From Oscillospiraceae bacterium (GTDB lineage: Bacteria > Bacillota > Clostridia > Oscillospirales > Acutalibacteraceae): a DNA stretch of 64,000 nucleotides. The stretch spans positions 39,783 to 103,782 of the forward strand of contig SVQC01000001.1 of assembly GCA_015065585.1 (NCBI GenBank). The letters are read 5' to 3'. Below the pieces are notes generated by a model, which had not been told where the DNA came from, made no database searches, and saw nothing but the letters and a program-made list of their open reading frames with translations. The translations under genes and the position numbers were made by a program. Within the stretch, counting starts at the first letter, position 1. Each line of letters begins with the position of its first letter. Shown here piece by piece: positions 17,209 to 26,736 of the stretch.

Positions 17209-18159
17209 ATGATAGAGATTGAAAAGCCCAGAATAGAAACGCTTGAAATGTCAGCCGACGGTACCTATGGTAAATTTGTGATGGAACCTCTCGAGAGAGG
17301 TTACGCTACTACACTTGGTAATAGTATGCGCAGAGTATTACTCTCTACCTTACCCGGTGCAGCAGTTACAACCGTTAAAATTGACGGCGTTGTTCATGAA
17401 TTTTCCACTCTTCCCGGCGTTAAGGAAGAGGTTACCGAAATCATACTTAACATTAAAGGTCTTGTACCGAAGCTTCTTGGAGATGCTCCTAAGACCGTTT
17501 ATGTTGAAGCAGAAGGCCCTTGTGTTGTAACAGGTGCCAGCGTCAAGTGTGACTCTGAGGTGGAGATTTTAAATCCCGACTTGTACATTGCAACTCTCGG
17601 CGAGGGTGCTAAGCTCAATATGGAAATGACCATAGACAAGGGCAGAGGCTATGTACAGGCTGACCAGAACAAACCGGCGCAATCAGTTATCGGAGTTATT
17701 CCTGTAGATTCAATTTTCACACCTGTATTAAAGGTTAATCCTACTGTTGACAATACCCGTGTTGGTAAGGTTACAGATAAGGGCAGACTTACCCTTGAGG
17801 TGTGGACTGATGGCTCCATCAAAGCAAATGAAGCGGTTTCTTTATCTGCTAAAATCCTTATAGAGCATTTCGAACTTTTCCTTGAACTCACTGAGGGTGC
17901 AAGTGAAACCGAAAGCTTTATGGCTGTAAAGGGTGACAATGATAATGAAAAGGTTCTCAATATGACTATTGAGGAATTGGATTTATCTGTCCGCAGTTTC
18001 AATTGTTTGAAACGCGCAAGTATTAATACGGTTGAAGACCTCATCAATAAGTCTGAAGAAGATATGATGAAGGTAAGAAATCTCGGCCGTAAATCACTTG
18101 AAGAGGTTATTGCAAAGCTTAATTCCTTTGGCTATAGCCTTAAGAGTGACGATGAATAA
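17209..18159 (+). CDS. rpoA: RNA polymerase alpha subunit
   Basis: Scaffold for RNA polymerase assembly. It has 316 residues. The N-terminal dimerisation domain is clear ([20 protein letters not shown], residues 27-46). The C-terminal domain that binds UP elements and activators is also clear ([20 protein letters not shown], ending in [13 protein letters not shown]). It is cotranscribed with the ribosomal genes. Confidence 0.98.
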   Translation: MIEIEKPRIETLEMSADGTYGKFVMEPLERGYATTLGNSMRRVLLSTLPGAAVTTVKIDGVVHEFSTLPGVKEEVTEIILNIKGLVPKLLGDAPKTVYVEAEGPCVVTGASVKCDSEVEILNPDLYIATLGEGAKLNMEMTIDKGRGYVQADQNKPAQSVIGVIPVDSIFTPVLKVNPTVDNTRVGKVTDKGRLTLEVWTDGSIKANEAVSLSAKILIEHFELFLELTEGASETESFMAVKGDNDNEKVLNMTIEELDLSVRSFNCLKRASINTVEDLINKSEEDMMKVRNLGRKSLEEVIAKLNSFGYSLKSDDE

Positions 18160-18178
18160 TTGTAAGGAGTGAATATCC

Positions 18179-18520
18179 ATGCCCGGTACAAGAAAACTCG
18201 GCAGAACCAGTGAGCAGAGAACTGCTATGCTCAGAGCTATGGTAACATTCTTGCTTGAAAACGGCAAAATTGAAACTACCGTAACTCGCGCTAAAGAAGT
18301 TCGTGCCATGGCTGAAAAATATATTACACTCGCTAAAGATAACAGTCTTCACAGCAAACGTCAGGCTTTGGCTTTCATAACCAAGGAAGATGTTGTAAAG
18401 AAGCTTTACAACGAAATTGCTCCTCGTTATGCTGAAAGAAACGGTGGTTATTGCCGTATTACTAAAACAGGTCCCCGCCGTGGCGACGCTGCAGAGATGG
18501 CTATTATCGAGTTAGTATAA
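18179..18520 (+). CDS. rplQ: 50S ribosomal protein L17
   Basis: L17 of 113 residues. It has the conserved block [23 protein letters not shown] and the ending [12 protein letters not shown]. It lies near the tunnel exit. It is the last gene of the long operon, followed by a hairpin and a strong terminator. GTAAGGAGTG precedes the ATG. Confidence 0.97.
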   Translation: MPGTRKLGRTSEQRTAMLRAMVTFLLENGKIETTVTRAKEVRAMAEKYITLAKDNSLHSKRQALAFITKEDVVKKLYNEIAPRYAERNGGYCRITKTGPRRGDAAEMAIIELV

Positions 18521-18530
18521 TCAGCAAACT

Positions 18531-18575
18531 TCGCCATCACATTGTAAGACATAGCGCTTGTCTTTTGATGTGGCG
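18531..18575 (+). other. Long imperfect hairpin after rplQ
   Basis: CGC..CACAT..AAGACA pairs with TGTCTT..ATGTG..GCG around a seven-base loop. It lies between the rplQ stop and the terminator, has no T-run, and may stabilise the 3' end of the operon transcript. Confidence 0.4.
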
Positions 18576-18590
18576 GCTAAGCAAACAATT

Positions 18591-18619
18591 AACGCCCCTG
18601 TGTATGCAGGGGCGTTTTT
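18591..18619 (+). terminator. Intrinsic terminator of the ribosomal protein operon
   Basis: AACGCCCCTG (18591-18600), six-base loop, CAGGGGCGTT (18607-18616), then a T-run. A perfect ten-base GC-rich stem. Confidence 0.93.
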
Positions 18620-18622
18620 CTA

Positions 18623-18651
18623 TTTACTTTTTTGCATTGATGTGGTATACT
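18623..18651 (+). promoter_or_regulatory. Probable promoter for the SulP-type transporter operon
   Basis: TTTACT (18623-18628), a 17-base spacer and TATACT (18646-18651). The -35 is weak and the -10 good. It is placed directly after the ribosomal operon terminator. Confidence 0.5.
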
Positions 18652-18690
18652 TTTCCTGTTATGTAAATATTAGTTAATTTGGAGTGAAAA

Positions 18691-19980
18691 ATGAATTCTT
18701 TTTATTTAAAACCAAAATTTGTTGAAATCATAAAGGAATATACCGGAAGTCAGCTTGTCAGTGATATAGTTGCAGGTATTATTGTAGCTATCATAGCGTT
18801 GCCGCTTTCAATAGCCCTTGCTCTAGCCTCAGGTGTTCAGCCGGCTCAGGGTATATATACAGCAATTGCAGCGGGATTTTTCGTTGCTCTGCTGGGTGGC
18901 AGCCGTGTGCAGATTGCAGGTCCTACTGCCGCTTTTGCTACTACTGTTGCCGGTATTGTTGCAACTAGCGGTATGGACGGATTAATTATAGCTACCGTTC
19001 TGGCGGGTATAATGCTTATTTTAATGGGCATTTTTAAACTTGGAGGACTTATACGCTTTATTCCTACTGCTATTACGGTTGGATTTACGGGCGGTATTGC
19101 GGTAACTATATTCATCGGTCAAATTAAAGATTTTCTAGGCATTACTTATGCTGAGAGTGTTAAACCCATTGAAACAATAGAAAAAATCAAGGCTAATATA
19201 GACGCTATCTTTACTTTTAATTGGCAGTCATTGATAATAGGTGCTATATGTCTTTTAGTACTTGTATTTTATCCTAAAATTGAAAAAAGAATCCCACCGT
19301 CACTAATTGCAGTAGTTGTGGGAGCGGTTTTAACTGCATTAATTCCTGCACTTAATGACGGAGTTTATACAATCGGTGATTTATATGATATTCCCAAAGG
19401 TTTGCCTCAGATAAACTTTGCCGATATGGACTTTTCTACGGATAAAATTATAACTCTTTTACCTAGTGCTTTTACAATAGCTATACTTGCTGGAATTGAA
19501 TCACTACTTTCTTGTGTCGTTTCCGACTCAATGATAAAGGATAAGCATAATCCTAATGCCGAGCTTTTGGCTCAGGGTGTCGCTAATATCGCCTCGGTGC
19601 TGTTTGGAGGTATTCCTGCTACCGGCGCTATAGCTAGAACCGCCGCTAATATTAAAAACGGCGGCCGCACACCCGTATCAGCTATGGTACATTCTGCAGT
19701 TCTTTTATTGGTCCTCGTTTTGCTTATGCCTTTTGCAAAGCTTATACCTATGCCAACAATTGCGGCAATATTGTTTATTGTAGCTTATAATATGAGTGAA
19801 TGGCGTCATTTTGTCAGGATAATCAAAAAGCGTCGTATTGGTGAAATTTTAATACTTTTAGTAACCTTTGTGTTTACTGTAGTCTTTGATTTGGTTGTGG
19901 CTATTGTTGTGGGTATGGTACTTTACGGTATTATCTCTATAATAAAAATTATAACGAAAAAAGGAGATGTTGAAAATTAA
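18691..19980 (+). CDS. SulP-family anion transporter lacking a STAS domain
   Basis: Membrane protein of 429 residues with about 10-12 hydrophobic segments. It has the SulP signature near the N-terminus (SDIVAGIIVAIIALPLSIALA and GVQPAQGIYTAI) and the inner repeat motif (GGIPATGAIARTAANIKNGGRTP). Family members are sulfate, bicarbonate or other anion transporters. Most carry a cytoplasmic STAS domain of about 130 residues, but this protein stops just after the last membrane segment. Substrate is not determinable. Its end overlaps the next gene, a chromate-type transporter, suggesting a common oxyanion role. Confidence 0.88.
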   Translation: MNSFYLKPKFVEIIKEYTGSQLVSDIVAGIIVAIIALPLSIALALASGVQPAQGIYTAIAAGFFVALLGGSRVQIAGPTAAFATTVAGIVATSGMDGLIIATVLAGIMLILMGIFKLGGLIRFIPTAITVGFTGGIAVTIFIGQIKDFLGITYAESVKPIETIEKIKANIDAIFTFNWQSLIIGAICLLVLVFYPKIEKRIPPSLIAVVVGAVLTALIPALNDGVYTIGDLYDIPKGLPQINFADMDFSTDKIITLLPSAFTIAILAGIESLLSCVVSDSMIKDKHNPNAELLAQGVANIASVLFGGIPATGAIARTAANIKNGGRTPVSAMVHSAVLLLVLVLLMPFAKLIPMPTIAAILFIVAYNMSEWRHFVRIIKKRRIGEILILLVTFVFTVVFDLVVAIVVGMVLYGIISIIKIITKKGDVEN

Positions 19981-20536
19981 AGAAAAATTTTTAAAGGCGC
20001 TAAGCCTCTTCATCACTTTTTTTAAGATAGGCGCATTTACTTTTGGCGGAGGATATGCTATGATACCTCTTATTCAAAAGGAAATTGCCGAGAATAAAAA
20101 ATGGGTTACCGATGATGATATACTTGAGATTATTGCTATTGCTGAATCTACCCCCGGTCCTATTGCTATCAACTCTGCTACATTTGTAGGTTATAAGGTT
20201 TGTGGCTTTTGGGGAAGCTTTTTTGCTACTCTTGGTGTTGTACTTCCGTCATTTGTTGTAATTCTTATTATATCCTTTGTTCTTGAAGGTTTTGGCGATT
20301 ATCCTGTTGTAAAATACGCCTTTAACGGTATCAGAGCCGGTGTTTTGGCGCTCTTGTTTAAGGCTCTTTATACTATGTATAAAAAATGTCCTAATGGCAT
20401 CGTTTCTTATATAGTTATGGCTTTTTCATTCTTGCTGACGGCATTCTTTGATATGCCTGTTTTATACGTACTTATAGGCTGTGCCGTTTTCGGTCTTGTT
20501 ACTTCTTTGATAATTTCAAGGAGGAATAAGGTATGA
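19967..20536 (+). CDS. Chromate transporter family protein, first half
   Basis: Single CHR domain of 189 residues. The conserved block KIGAFTFGGGYAMIPLIQKE and the ESTPGPIAINSATFVGYK segment are diagnostic. Short CHR proteins are usually encoded in pairs that together form the transporter, and the paralogue follows with a four-base overlap. The substrate may be chromate or another oxyanion. The start is uncertain: ATG 19967 abuts the AAGGAG with no spacing, and the adjacent TTG at 19970 is an alternative. Confidence 0.9.
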   Translation: MLKIKEKFLKALSLFITFFKIGAFTFGGGYAMIPLIQKEIAENKKWVTDDDILEIIAIAESTPGPIAINSATFVGYKVCGFWGSFFATLGVVLPSFVVILIISFVLEGFGDYPVVKYAFNGIRAGVLALLFKALYTMYKKCPNGIVSYIVMAFSFLLTAFFDMPVLYVLIGCAVFGLVTSLIISRRNKV

Positions 20537-21099
20537 TTTATTTAGAACTGTTTTTAACCTTTCTTAAAATAGGTGCTTTTACCTTTGGCGGCGGCTATGC
20601 TATGCTGCCTCTTATTCAGCAAGAGGTTACTTCTAAGGGTTGGATGCCACTTGAACAGCTTGTTAACTTTATAGCGGTTAGCGAATCTACTCCCGGTCCT
20701 TTTGCGATAAATATCGCCACCTATGTGGGAAGTCAGGTGGCTCCAATCTCGGTTTTCGGTTCTGCTTGCGCTACCTTAGGAGTTGTATTTCCGTCCTTTA
20801 TTATAATTCTTATTGTGGCAAAGGTGTATGAGAAATTTAAAACAAGCAGTATCGTAAAGGGTGTTATGACAGGACTTAAGCCTGCTGTTGTAGGTCTTAT
20901 AGGAAGCACTATAATTTCTATCGCATTAACGGTATTTTTCCCTGTGGGATTATCACTTTCTGTCTTTAAAGACATTCAGGTTTATATAAGTCTTGGAATT
21001 AGTGGTGTGTGTACTATACTAGCATTCAAAAAGGTGCATCCCATAATTATAATTTTACTTTCGGCTGTAGTGGGTATTGCCGTAGGATATCTAATCTAA
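20533..21099 (+). CDS. Chromate transporter family protein, second half
   Basis: Second single CHR domain, 188 residues, with the same motifs (KIGAFTFGGGYAMLPLIQQE and SESTPGPFAINIATYVG). It is clearly a paralogue of the preceding gene and probably forms a heterodimer with it. The start overlaps the previous stop by four bases (ATGA) and has GAGGAATAAGG upstream. A terminator follows immediately. Confidence 0.9.
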   Translation: MIYLELFLTFLKIGAFTFGGGYAMLPLIQQEVTSKGWMPLEQLVNFIAVSESTPGPFAINIATYVGSQVAPISVFGSACATLGVVFPSFIIILIVAKVYEKFKTSSIVKGVMTGLKPAVVGLIGSTIISIALTVFFPVGLSLSVFKDIQVYISLGISGVCTILAFKKVHPIIIILLSAVVGIAVGYLI

Positions 21100-21100
21100 C

Positions 21101-21132
21101 AAAAAACTGTAGTCGCAAGACTACAGTTTTTT
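21101..21132. terminator. Bidirectional terminator between the CHR pair and recG
   Basis: AAAAAACTGTAGTC (21101-21114), loop GCAA, GACTACAGTTTTTT (21119-21132). A perfect 14-base inverted repeat with A/T runs on both sides. It serves convergent operons and reaches into the recG stop codon. Confidence 0.93.
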
Positions 21133-23134
21133 AGTTATCCGAATTTTTCAATACATCAATAACAGCGGACTTGAGTAGGGGATACTCATTTAAATCAGGG
21201 CTTTCTTTAATAATTTCCTTTGCGCTGTTTACCGCTAACTTAACAAGTTCCATATCACTGCTCAAATCGGCAATTTTGAGTTCTGGAAGTCCGTGTTGTC
21301 TTTTACCCATAAATTCGCCAGGACCACGCATTTTAAGGTCCTCATTGGCAATTTTGAAACCATCTTGGGTTTTGCACATAATTTGGAGGCGCTCGTTGTT
21401 TTTACTCTTTGATATGAATATACAGGTGGATTTATAACTTCCCCTGCCAATTCGTCCTCTGAGCTGATGAAGCTGACTCATACCGAATCGCTCGGCATTT
21501 TCTATAACCATAACGGCGGCGTTAGGTACGTCAACACCAACCTCTACAACTGTAGTACAGACAAGAATGTCGATATCACCATTGGCAAAGGAACTCATAA
21601 CAGCTTCTTTTTCATTACTTTTCATTTTGCCGTGTAAAAGTCCAACTTTATAATCTTTGAATTCGTTTTCTTTTATTTTTTTAAAATATTCCTCGGCGCT
21701 TACAAGGTCGCTGTCGTTTTCTTCTACAAGGGGACAAACGATGTAGCTCTGACGACCCTCATCAATATGTTTCTTTAAAAAGCTGTAAACACGTTGTCTA
21801 AGTGACGGAGAAACAGAATAGCTTTCAACAGCAAGACGGTTTTTTGGATATTCGTCAATTATGCTTACGTCAAGTTCACCGTAAATTATAAGTGCTAGGG
21901 TGCGGGGAATAGGGGTAGCCGACATAACAAGACGGTGGGGAATGTTGCCCTTTGCAGATAGCTTTGCACGCTGAGTAACACCGAAACGATGCTGTTCGTC
22001 GGTAATAACAAGACCTAAATTATTAAATTCAACGTTATCGCTTATAAGAGCATGAGTACCGATTGAAACGTCTATTTTACCGTTTTTAAGGTCAGCGAAA
22101 TTCTGAGCTTTTTGTTTTGCCGTTAATGAACCGGTAAAAAGACGACATTTTATGGCGGTTCCTTTAAAGAACTTTGAAAAGGTTTCAAAATGCTGTTTTG
22201 CAAGAATTTCGGTAGGTGCCATTATAGCGGCTTGATAGCCGTTTTTAACGAGGGAGTAACAAAGGGCGGCGGCAACGGCTGTCTTTCCGCAACCAACATC
22301 GCCCTGAACAAGACGGCTCATAGGTTTGCCCGACATTATATCGGAGCTACACTCTTTAATAACTCTTTTTTGAGCAGAAGTCGGTTCAAAGGGTAGAAAC
22401 TTTAAAAATTCGTCGGTAAAATCCTTTTTGACTATTATACCCGTTGCTTCTTTATTTTTAGATTTAAGTATGGAAAAGGCGGTAAACAGAATAAAAAGTT
22501 CTTCGAAAACAAGACGTTTTTTTGCCGCTTCTTTTGCTGATACAGAGATGGGAAAATGAATATTTGATATAGCAAATTCATACTCGCAAAGCCCATATTT
22601 TTTTCTGATATGTTCGGGCAGAATATCAGTCGGAGTATGAGAACTCAGGGCACTTTTGACAGCGCTTGATATTTGTTTGGAAGTCATACCGCCTTTAAGG
22701 GCATAAACAGGCTGAAGTCGACTTTCGTTTTCAAAGACTACGGCAGGGGAAGACATAACGAGGTCAAAAAGATTGCCGGAAGCCTTTCCTGAGAAAATAT
22801 ACTGGGTATTAGTTTTAAGATAAAAGGGAATTTGACGCTTATGAAAAAGCACTACGGTGATACTGCCGCTGTTATCACTCACCTTAAAGGTAGAACGTGA
22901 GATAGGTTGTCGGTAGAGATTTTCGGTTTTAACTTCTCCCTTTATTATACCTTTGATATTAACTAAAACCTCGGGCATAACTTCACTTATAGGGGTAATG
23001 TGTGTATAATCCTTATAATCTCTCGGATAGTAACGCAAAAGGGCATCGACAGAATCAATGCCCAGCTTTGATAGCGTGGAAACCTTTGTTTTGCCGATAC
23101 CCTTAACAGTCAGTAAATCGCTTTTATTATTCAT
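21131..23134 (-). CDS. recG: ATP-dependent DNA helicase RecG
   Basis: Branched-DNA helicase for replication fork reversal and recombination. It has an N-terminal wedge/OB domain. Helicase motifs are clear: Walker A GDVGCGKTAVAAALC, DEQH box (VITDEQHRFG), SATPIPRTLA, and the C-terminal QLRGRIGRGSYKS. I chose the ATG at 23134 (MNNKSDLLTVKGIGKTK, 667 residues), two bases after the fakA stop. An upstream ATG inside fakA adds 14 non-homologous residues. No clear ribosome binding site is seen, so coupling is likely. It is the last gene of the minus-strand operon. Confidence 0.96.
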   Translation of the reverse strand: MNNKSDLLTVKGIGKTKVSTLSKLGIDSVDALLRYYPRDYKDYTHITPISEVMPEVLVNIKGIIKGEVKTENLYRQPISRSTFKVSDNSGSITVVLFHKRQIPFYLKTNTQYIFSGKASGNLFDLVMSSPAVVFENESRLQPVYALKGGMTSKQISSAVKSALSSHTPTDILPEHIRKKYGLCEYEFAISNIHFPISVSAKEAAKKRLVFEELFILFTAFSILKSKNKEATGIIVKKDFTDEFLKFLPFEPTSAQKRVIKECSSDIMSGKPMSRLVQGDVGCGKTAVAAALCYSLVKNGYQAAIMAPTEILAKQHFETFSKFFKGTAIKCRLFTGSLTAKQKAQNFADLKNGKIDVSIGTHALISDNVEFNNLGLVITDEQHRFGVTQRAKLSAKGNIPHRLVMSATPIPRTLALIIYGELDVSIIDEYPKNRLAVESYSVSPSLRQRVYSFLKKHIDEGRQSYIVCPLVEENDSDLVSAEEYFKKIKENEFKDYKVGLLHGKMKSNEKEAVMSSFANGDIDILVCTTVVEVGVDVPNAAVMVIENAERFGMSQLHQLRGRIGRGSYKSTCIFISKSKNNERLQIMCKTQDGFKIANEDLKMRGPGEFMGKRQHGLPELKIADLSSDMELVKLAVNSAKEIIKESPDLNEYPLLKSAVIDVLKNSDN

Positions 23135-23135
23135 A

Positions 23136-24815
23136 TTATTCAACGGAAAGGAAGAAATAATAAATAGGCTGACCACCGTTAATCATAGTGATTTCTACCT
23201 TATCACCATATTTAGCGTTTAAATCGGCTTCTATTTTTTCTGCCTGTTCATCGCTTATATCTTCGCCGTAAATAACGGTTAAAAATTCGCTGTCACGCTT
23301 AAGCATAACCTTTACGAGTTTAGAAACACTTTCCTCAATGTCAGTATCAACAAAAGCAATCTTGCCGTTATTCATACAGAGAAGTTCGCCTTTTTTGATT
23401 TTATGACCGTCAAAATCAGAATCTCTGGCGGCAAAGGTAATAGAGCCGGAGGAAATTTTTTCACAGGCCTCTGCCATATTTATAGCGTTATCTTTGTCCT
23501 CGGATTTGGGGTCAAAGGAAAGCATAGCGGCAATACCCTGAGGAATTGTACGGGAATGAATAACGATAACCTTACGGGTGCTAAGGGGAATAGCCTGTTC
23601 AGCAGCCATAATGATATTTTTGTTGTTAGGAAGTACAAATACCGTTTCAGCAGGAGTAGATTCAATTGCTCTTAAAATATCGTCGGTACTGGGGTTCATA
23701 GTCTGACCGCCGCTTACTATAGTATCAACAGCAAGGTCTTTAAAGAGTGCGGCAAGACCGTCACCGGCACAAACAGAAACAAAACCTACGGGATTGGTTT
23801 TTTCAGCAGGGGTAAAGGTTTCGGTGCGAGTGCTGTTTTGAGCAGGCTTTTTAGCAGCATTATCGCTGTCGTGTTTTGCTCTTTCATGTTGGTCGCGCAT
23901 ATTTTCTATTTTAAGATGCACAAGCTGACCAAAAGTAAGAGCCTTTTCAATAGCATTACCGGGATGGTCGGTGTGAACGTGAACCTTTATAATTTCTTCA
24001 TCGTCAACTACGACTACGCAGTCACCGATAGTTTCAAGATAAGCACGAAGGTCAGCGGGTTGATTTTCATTATCTGCTTCGCGGTTAACAATAAATTCGG
24101 TACAGTAGGTGAAGGTGATTTCGCCCTCAAATTCAGCGGCGGCATTTCTTGAAATTTCGCTTTCTGCTTCATTGGATGAAGTATTACTCATAGAAGATTC
24201 AATAATTTTACCGTCTTTAAATACTGAAAGCATACCTTCAAGGATTACAACGAAACCTTTACCACCTGCATCTACAACACCAGCTTTTTTAAGCACGGGG
24301 AGAATTTCGGGGGTTTCGTCCAAGGCTTTTTTAGCACCCTCTAAGGCTTTTTCGAATACGCCAAGTGTATCAAGGCCGTTTTCGTAAGCCTCGGTTGCAT
24401 ATTCGCTTGCAACTCTTGCAACGGTAAGTATCGTTCCTTCGGTAGGCTTCATAACAGCCTTGTAAGCGGCTTCAACACCAAAAAGGAATGCGTTTTTAAG
24501 ATTTTCAGGCTCGACATTTTCATAACCCTTAAATCCGTTTGCAAAACCGCGGAAAAGAAGGGAAGTGATAACACCGGAGTTGCCGCGGGCACCTCTTAGC
24601 AATGCGGAAGCGGTAACGGCAGAAACCTTTTCGGCAGTTTCACCGTTAATACGTGATAATTCACGTGCGGCATTAGAAAGGGTCATAGACATATTTGTAC
24701 CCGTATCGCCGTCGGGGACGGGGAAGACATTAAGTTCGTCAACCTGCTTTTGCTGGTTAGCAATATTGTTGGCGGCAGAGATAATAGCATCTCTTAGAAT
24801 ATTTCCGTTAAACAC
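23136..24815 (-). CDS. fakA: Fatty acid kinase catalytic subunit FakA (YloV family)
   Basis: DhaL-type ATP-binding domain at the N-terminus (ELNVFPVPDGDTGTNMSMTL; the Asp cluster coordinates Mg-ATP), a middle linker, and a C-terminal DegV-like region. It phosphorylates fatty acids bound to FakB for entry into phospholipid synthesis; no fakB is in the window. Start: GTG at 24815 has GAGGTG six bases upstream, while GTG 24824 overlaps that site, so 24815 was preferred (559 residues). The asp23-fakA-recG order is conserved in Firmicutes. Confidence 0.92.
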   Translation of the reverse strand: MFNGNILRDAIISAANNIANQQKQVDELNVFPVPDGDTGTNMSMTLSNAARELSRINGETAEKVSAVTASALLRGARGNSGVITSLLFRGFANGFKGYENVEPENLKNAFLFGVEAAYKAVMKPTEGTILTVARVASEYATEAYENGLDTLGVFEKALEGAKKALDETPEILPVLKKAGVVDAGGKGFVVILEGMLSVFKDGKIIESSMSNTSSNEAESEISRNAAAEFEGEITFTYCTEFIVNREADNENQPADLRAYLETIGDCVVVVDDEEIIKVHVHTDHPGNAIEKALTFGQLVHLKIENMRDQHERAKHDSDNAAKKPAQNSTRTETFTPAEKTNPVGFVSVCAGDGLAALFKDLAVDTIVSGGQTMNPSTDDILRAIESTPAETVFVLPNNKNIIMAAEQAIPLSTRKVIVIHSRTIPQGIAAMLSFDPKSEDKDNAINMAEACEKISSGSITFAARDSDFDGHKIKKGELLCMNNGKIAFVDTDIEESVSKLVKVMLKRDSEFLTVIYGEDISDEQAEKIEADLNAKYGDKVEITMINGGQPIYYFFLSVE

Positions 24816-24829
24816 TGTAGACACCTCAA

Positions 24830-25180
24830 TTATTCTTTTATACCGTCAACCTTGACAGTTACTTTTTTCACTTCAATACCTGTAGTTTCTTTAACCACAT
24901 ACTTCACCTTATGAACAATGCTTTTTGCAATAGCATTAATGTTCATACCATAGGTAACCACAATATGAAGCTGAACATTAATAGAATCGGCATTGCCAGT
25001 GACGGTTACACCTTTTTCTATCTTTTCCTTCTTGCTTAGAAGACCGAACAAATGCTGTTTTGTGCTGTTAGGCTTCATGCCCGCAACACCGAAACAGGAA
25101 GTAACCGCATGACCGATAAGCTTAGTAAGATAATGCTTGGAAATGGTTACGGTTCCGGTCATAGTTTCGTAAGAAATCAT
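24830..25180 (-). CDS. yloU: Asp23/Gls24 family envelope stress protein (YloU-like)
   Basis: Compact 116-residue protein. The family core is seen in TGTVTISKHYLTKLIGHAVTSCFGVAGM and in the VTVKVDGI ending. Family members are cytoplasmic or membrane-associated and linked to envelope stress and to the fatty acid kinase neighbourhood. It sits directly before fakA, as yloU-yloV in Bacillus. GGAGG precedes the ATG. Confidence 0.92.
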   Translation of the reverse strand: MISYETMTGTVTISKHYLTKLIGHAVTSCFGVAGMKPNSTKQHLFGLLSKKEKIEKGVTVTGNADSINVQLHIVVTYGMNINAIAKSIVHKVKYVVKETTGIEVKKVTVKVDGIKE

Positions 25181-25205
25181 AAATAAAAACCTCCGTGGTT
25201 AAATT

Positions 25206-26723
25206 TTAATTTTGAATAAACATATATAAATCGTCAGCCGAAGCATTGTTCAGCCTATCAATTTTTTCACTGTAAAAAATCATACCCGAGCAGTAGCAAA
25301 TGGGAATAATGGGCATTTGAGAACCGACAGACGTAATAACATCGGTGATAACCGCCTGACCTGATTTGTATTTATTCACAATATCGGTAAGACTTTTATT
25401 GCTTTCGTCGTCTGCTATACCGTAGGCACAACTGCCACCGGCTACGACAAGAGGACTGATGTCAAAATTATTATTAAGCTTTACCTCGGCAAGATAAAGG
25501 ACGAAACTTTTTTTGTTTAGCGCGGCTACATAATCATTATAGTTTAGAGCAGTTATGTTAATTTTAATACCCACATTTGAAAGCTGGGCTTTTATAAGCT
25601 CAGCTGCAAGAGCGTGGGATGAGTTTTCCTTATTGATAAGCAATGAAAAAGAAAGGGGAGTGCCGTGAATATTTTTCCTTGTTCCCCCATTATCTATTAT
25701 ATTATAACCTATCTGTTCCAAATTCTCAATAGCAATTTTGTTATTATCTGAACTTTCTATGGTTTGGTAGCTTTCAGTTTCTTTAAAAAAAGGTGAAAAA
25801 GGTCCGTTCGCGGCAACGGCATTGCCGTAAAAAGCTGTTGAAGCAATATTGCTTCGGTTAAGGGCGGCGGAAATAGCATAGCGCACCTTAACGTTACTAA
25901 GTATAGGATTGCTCATATTAATACCGAGATAGCAAAGGCGGTTTTGGTTAATGGAAAACTTTTTACCGTCCATTCTGAAAATCTGTCCCTCGGTAGCGTT
26001 TGAATAATAAAAATCAGTAGCGCCAACCGAAGCGTAATGGGAAACAGATTCGCTATTGGGGGCATTTAAAAGAGCAATGGAATTATATTTTGGAAGTTTG
26101 TCGTAATATTTGTCGTTTTTAATAAGGGAGGTTTGATTTTCATCCAGAATATATCTTCCTGCGCCAATAGGGGTAAGTAAAACTGAGTCTTCGTTGCGAA
26201 TATTATCACTGCCCGATTTTATAATAGGAAAGTTTAATAAATTTATAAAATATGGGTCGTTTATGTTTAGGGTAAAGGTAACGGTATTGCCGTCAGCCGT
26301 TACGCTTTTAACGTCTTTGAGGGCAGAACGGAAATTACTGTGGTTTTTGGCAAGATTAAAGGAATAAACGACGTCATCGCCCTTTATCGAGGAGTTGTCC
26401 GAAAAAACGGCGTTTTTGATGGTTACAGTCCAAGTATTGCCGTTTTGGACGGCACTTTGGGCTAGTTTATATATGGGTGAAAAGTTGTTGTCAAGAGAAA
26501 TAAGGGGGTCGAAAAGAAGCTGACAAAGCTCAAAATTTATTTTAGTTTTTACCGTATACGGATTAAAGGTATCATTACTGCAGTAGAGCAAGGTTATAAC
26601 GGTGTTTGCTGTAGCATTTTCCGAGTTTGTGCCATTTTGGGCAGAACCCGGGTCGTTTTTACAGCCAGTCATACAAAAAAGCAAAACAGCAAGTAATAAA
26701 GCTACAATTTTTCTTGCGTTCAA
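25206..26723 (-). CDS. Extracellular solute-binding lipoprotein, family 5 (peptide/nickel type)
   Basis: Lipoprotein of 505 residues. The N-terminus is a signal peptide with lipobox MTGC (Cys21), followed by a low-complexity Asn/Gly linker. The body matches SBP family 5: FNPYTVKTKINFELCQLLFDPLI, WTVTIKNAVFSDNS and VRYAISAALNRSNIA. Such proteins deliver oligopeptides, nickel or similar ligands to an ABC importer. No permease or ATPase genes are adjacent, so it is orphan here. The start is TTG with GGAGAAA upstream. It lies between ymdB and the Asp23 gene. Confidence 0.87.
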   Translation of the reverse strand: MNARKIVALLLAVLLFCMTGCKNDPGSAQNGTNSENATANTVITLLYCSNDTFNPYTVKTKINFELCQLLFDPLISLDNNFSPIYKLAQSAVQNGNTWTVTIKNAVFSDNSSIKGDDVVYSFNLAKNHSNFRSALKDVKSVTADGNTVTFTLNINDPYFINLLNFPIIKSGSDNIRNEDSVLLTPIGAGRYILDENQTSLIKNDKYYDKLPKYNSIALLNAPNSESVSHYASVGATDFYYSNATEGQIFRMDGKKFSINQNRLCYLGINMSNPILSNVKVRYAISAALNRSNIASTAFYGNAVAANGPFSPFFKETESYQTIESSDNNKIAIENLEQIGYNIIDNGGTRKNIHGTPLSFSLLINKENSSHALAAELIKAQLSNVGIKINITALNYNDYVAALNKKSFVLYLAEVKLNNNFDISPLVVAGGSCAYGIADDESNKSLTDIVNKYKSGQAVITDVITSVGSQMPIIPICYCSGMIFYSEKIDRLNNASADDLYMFIQN

Positions 26724-26736
26724 GAAGATTTCTCCT

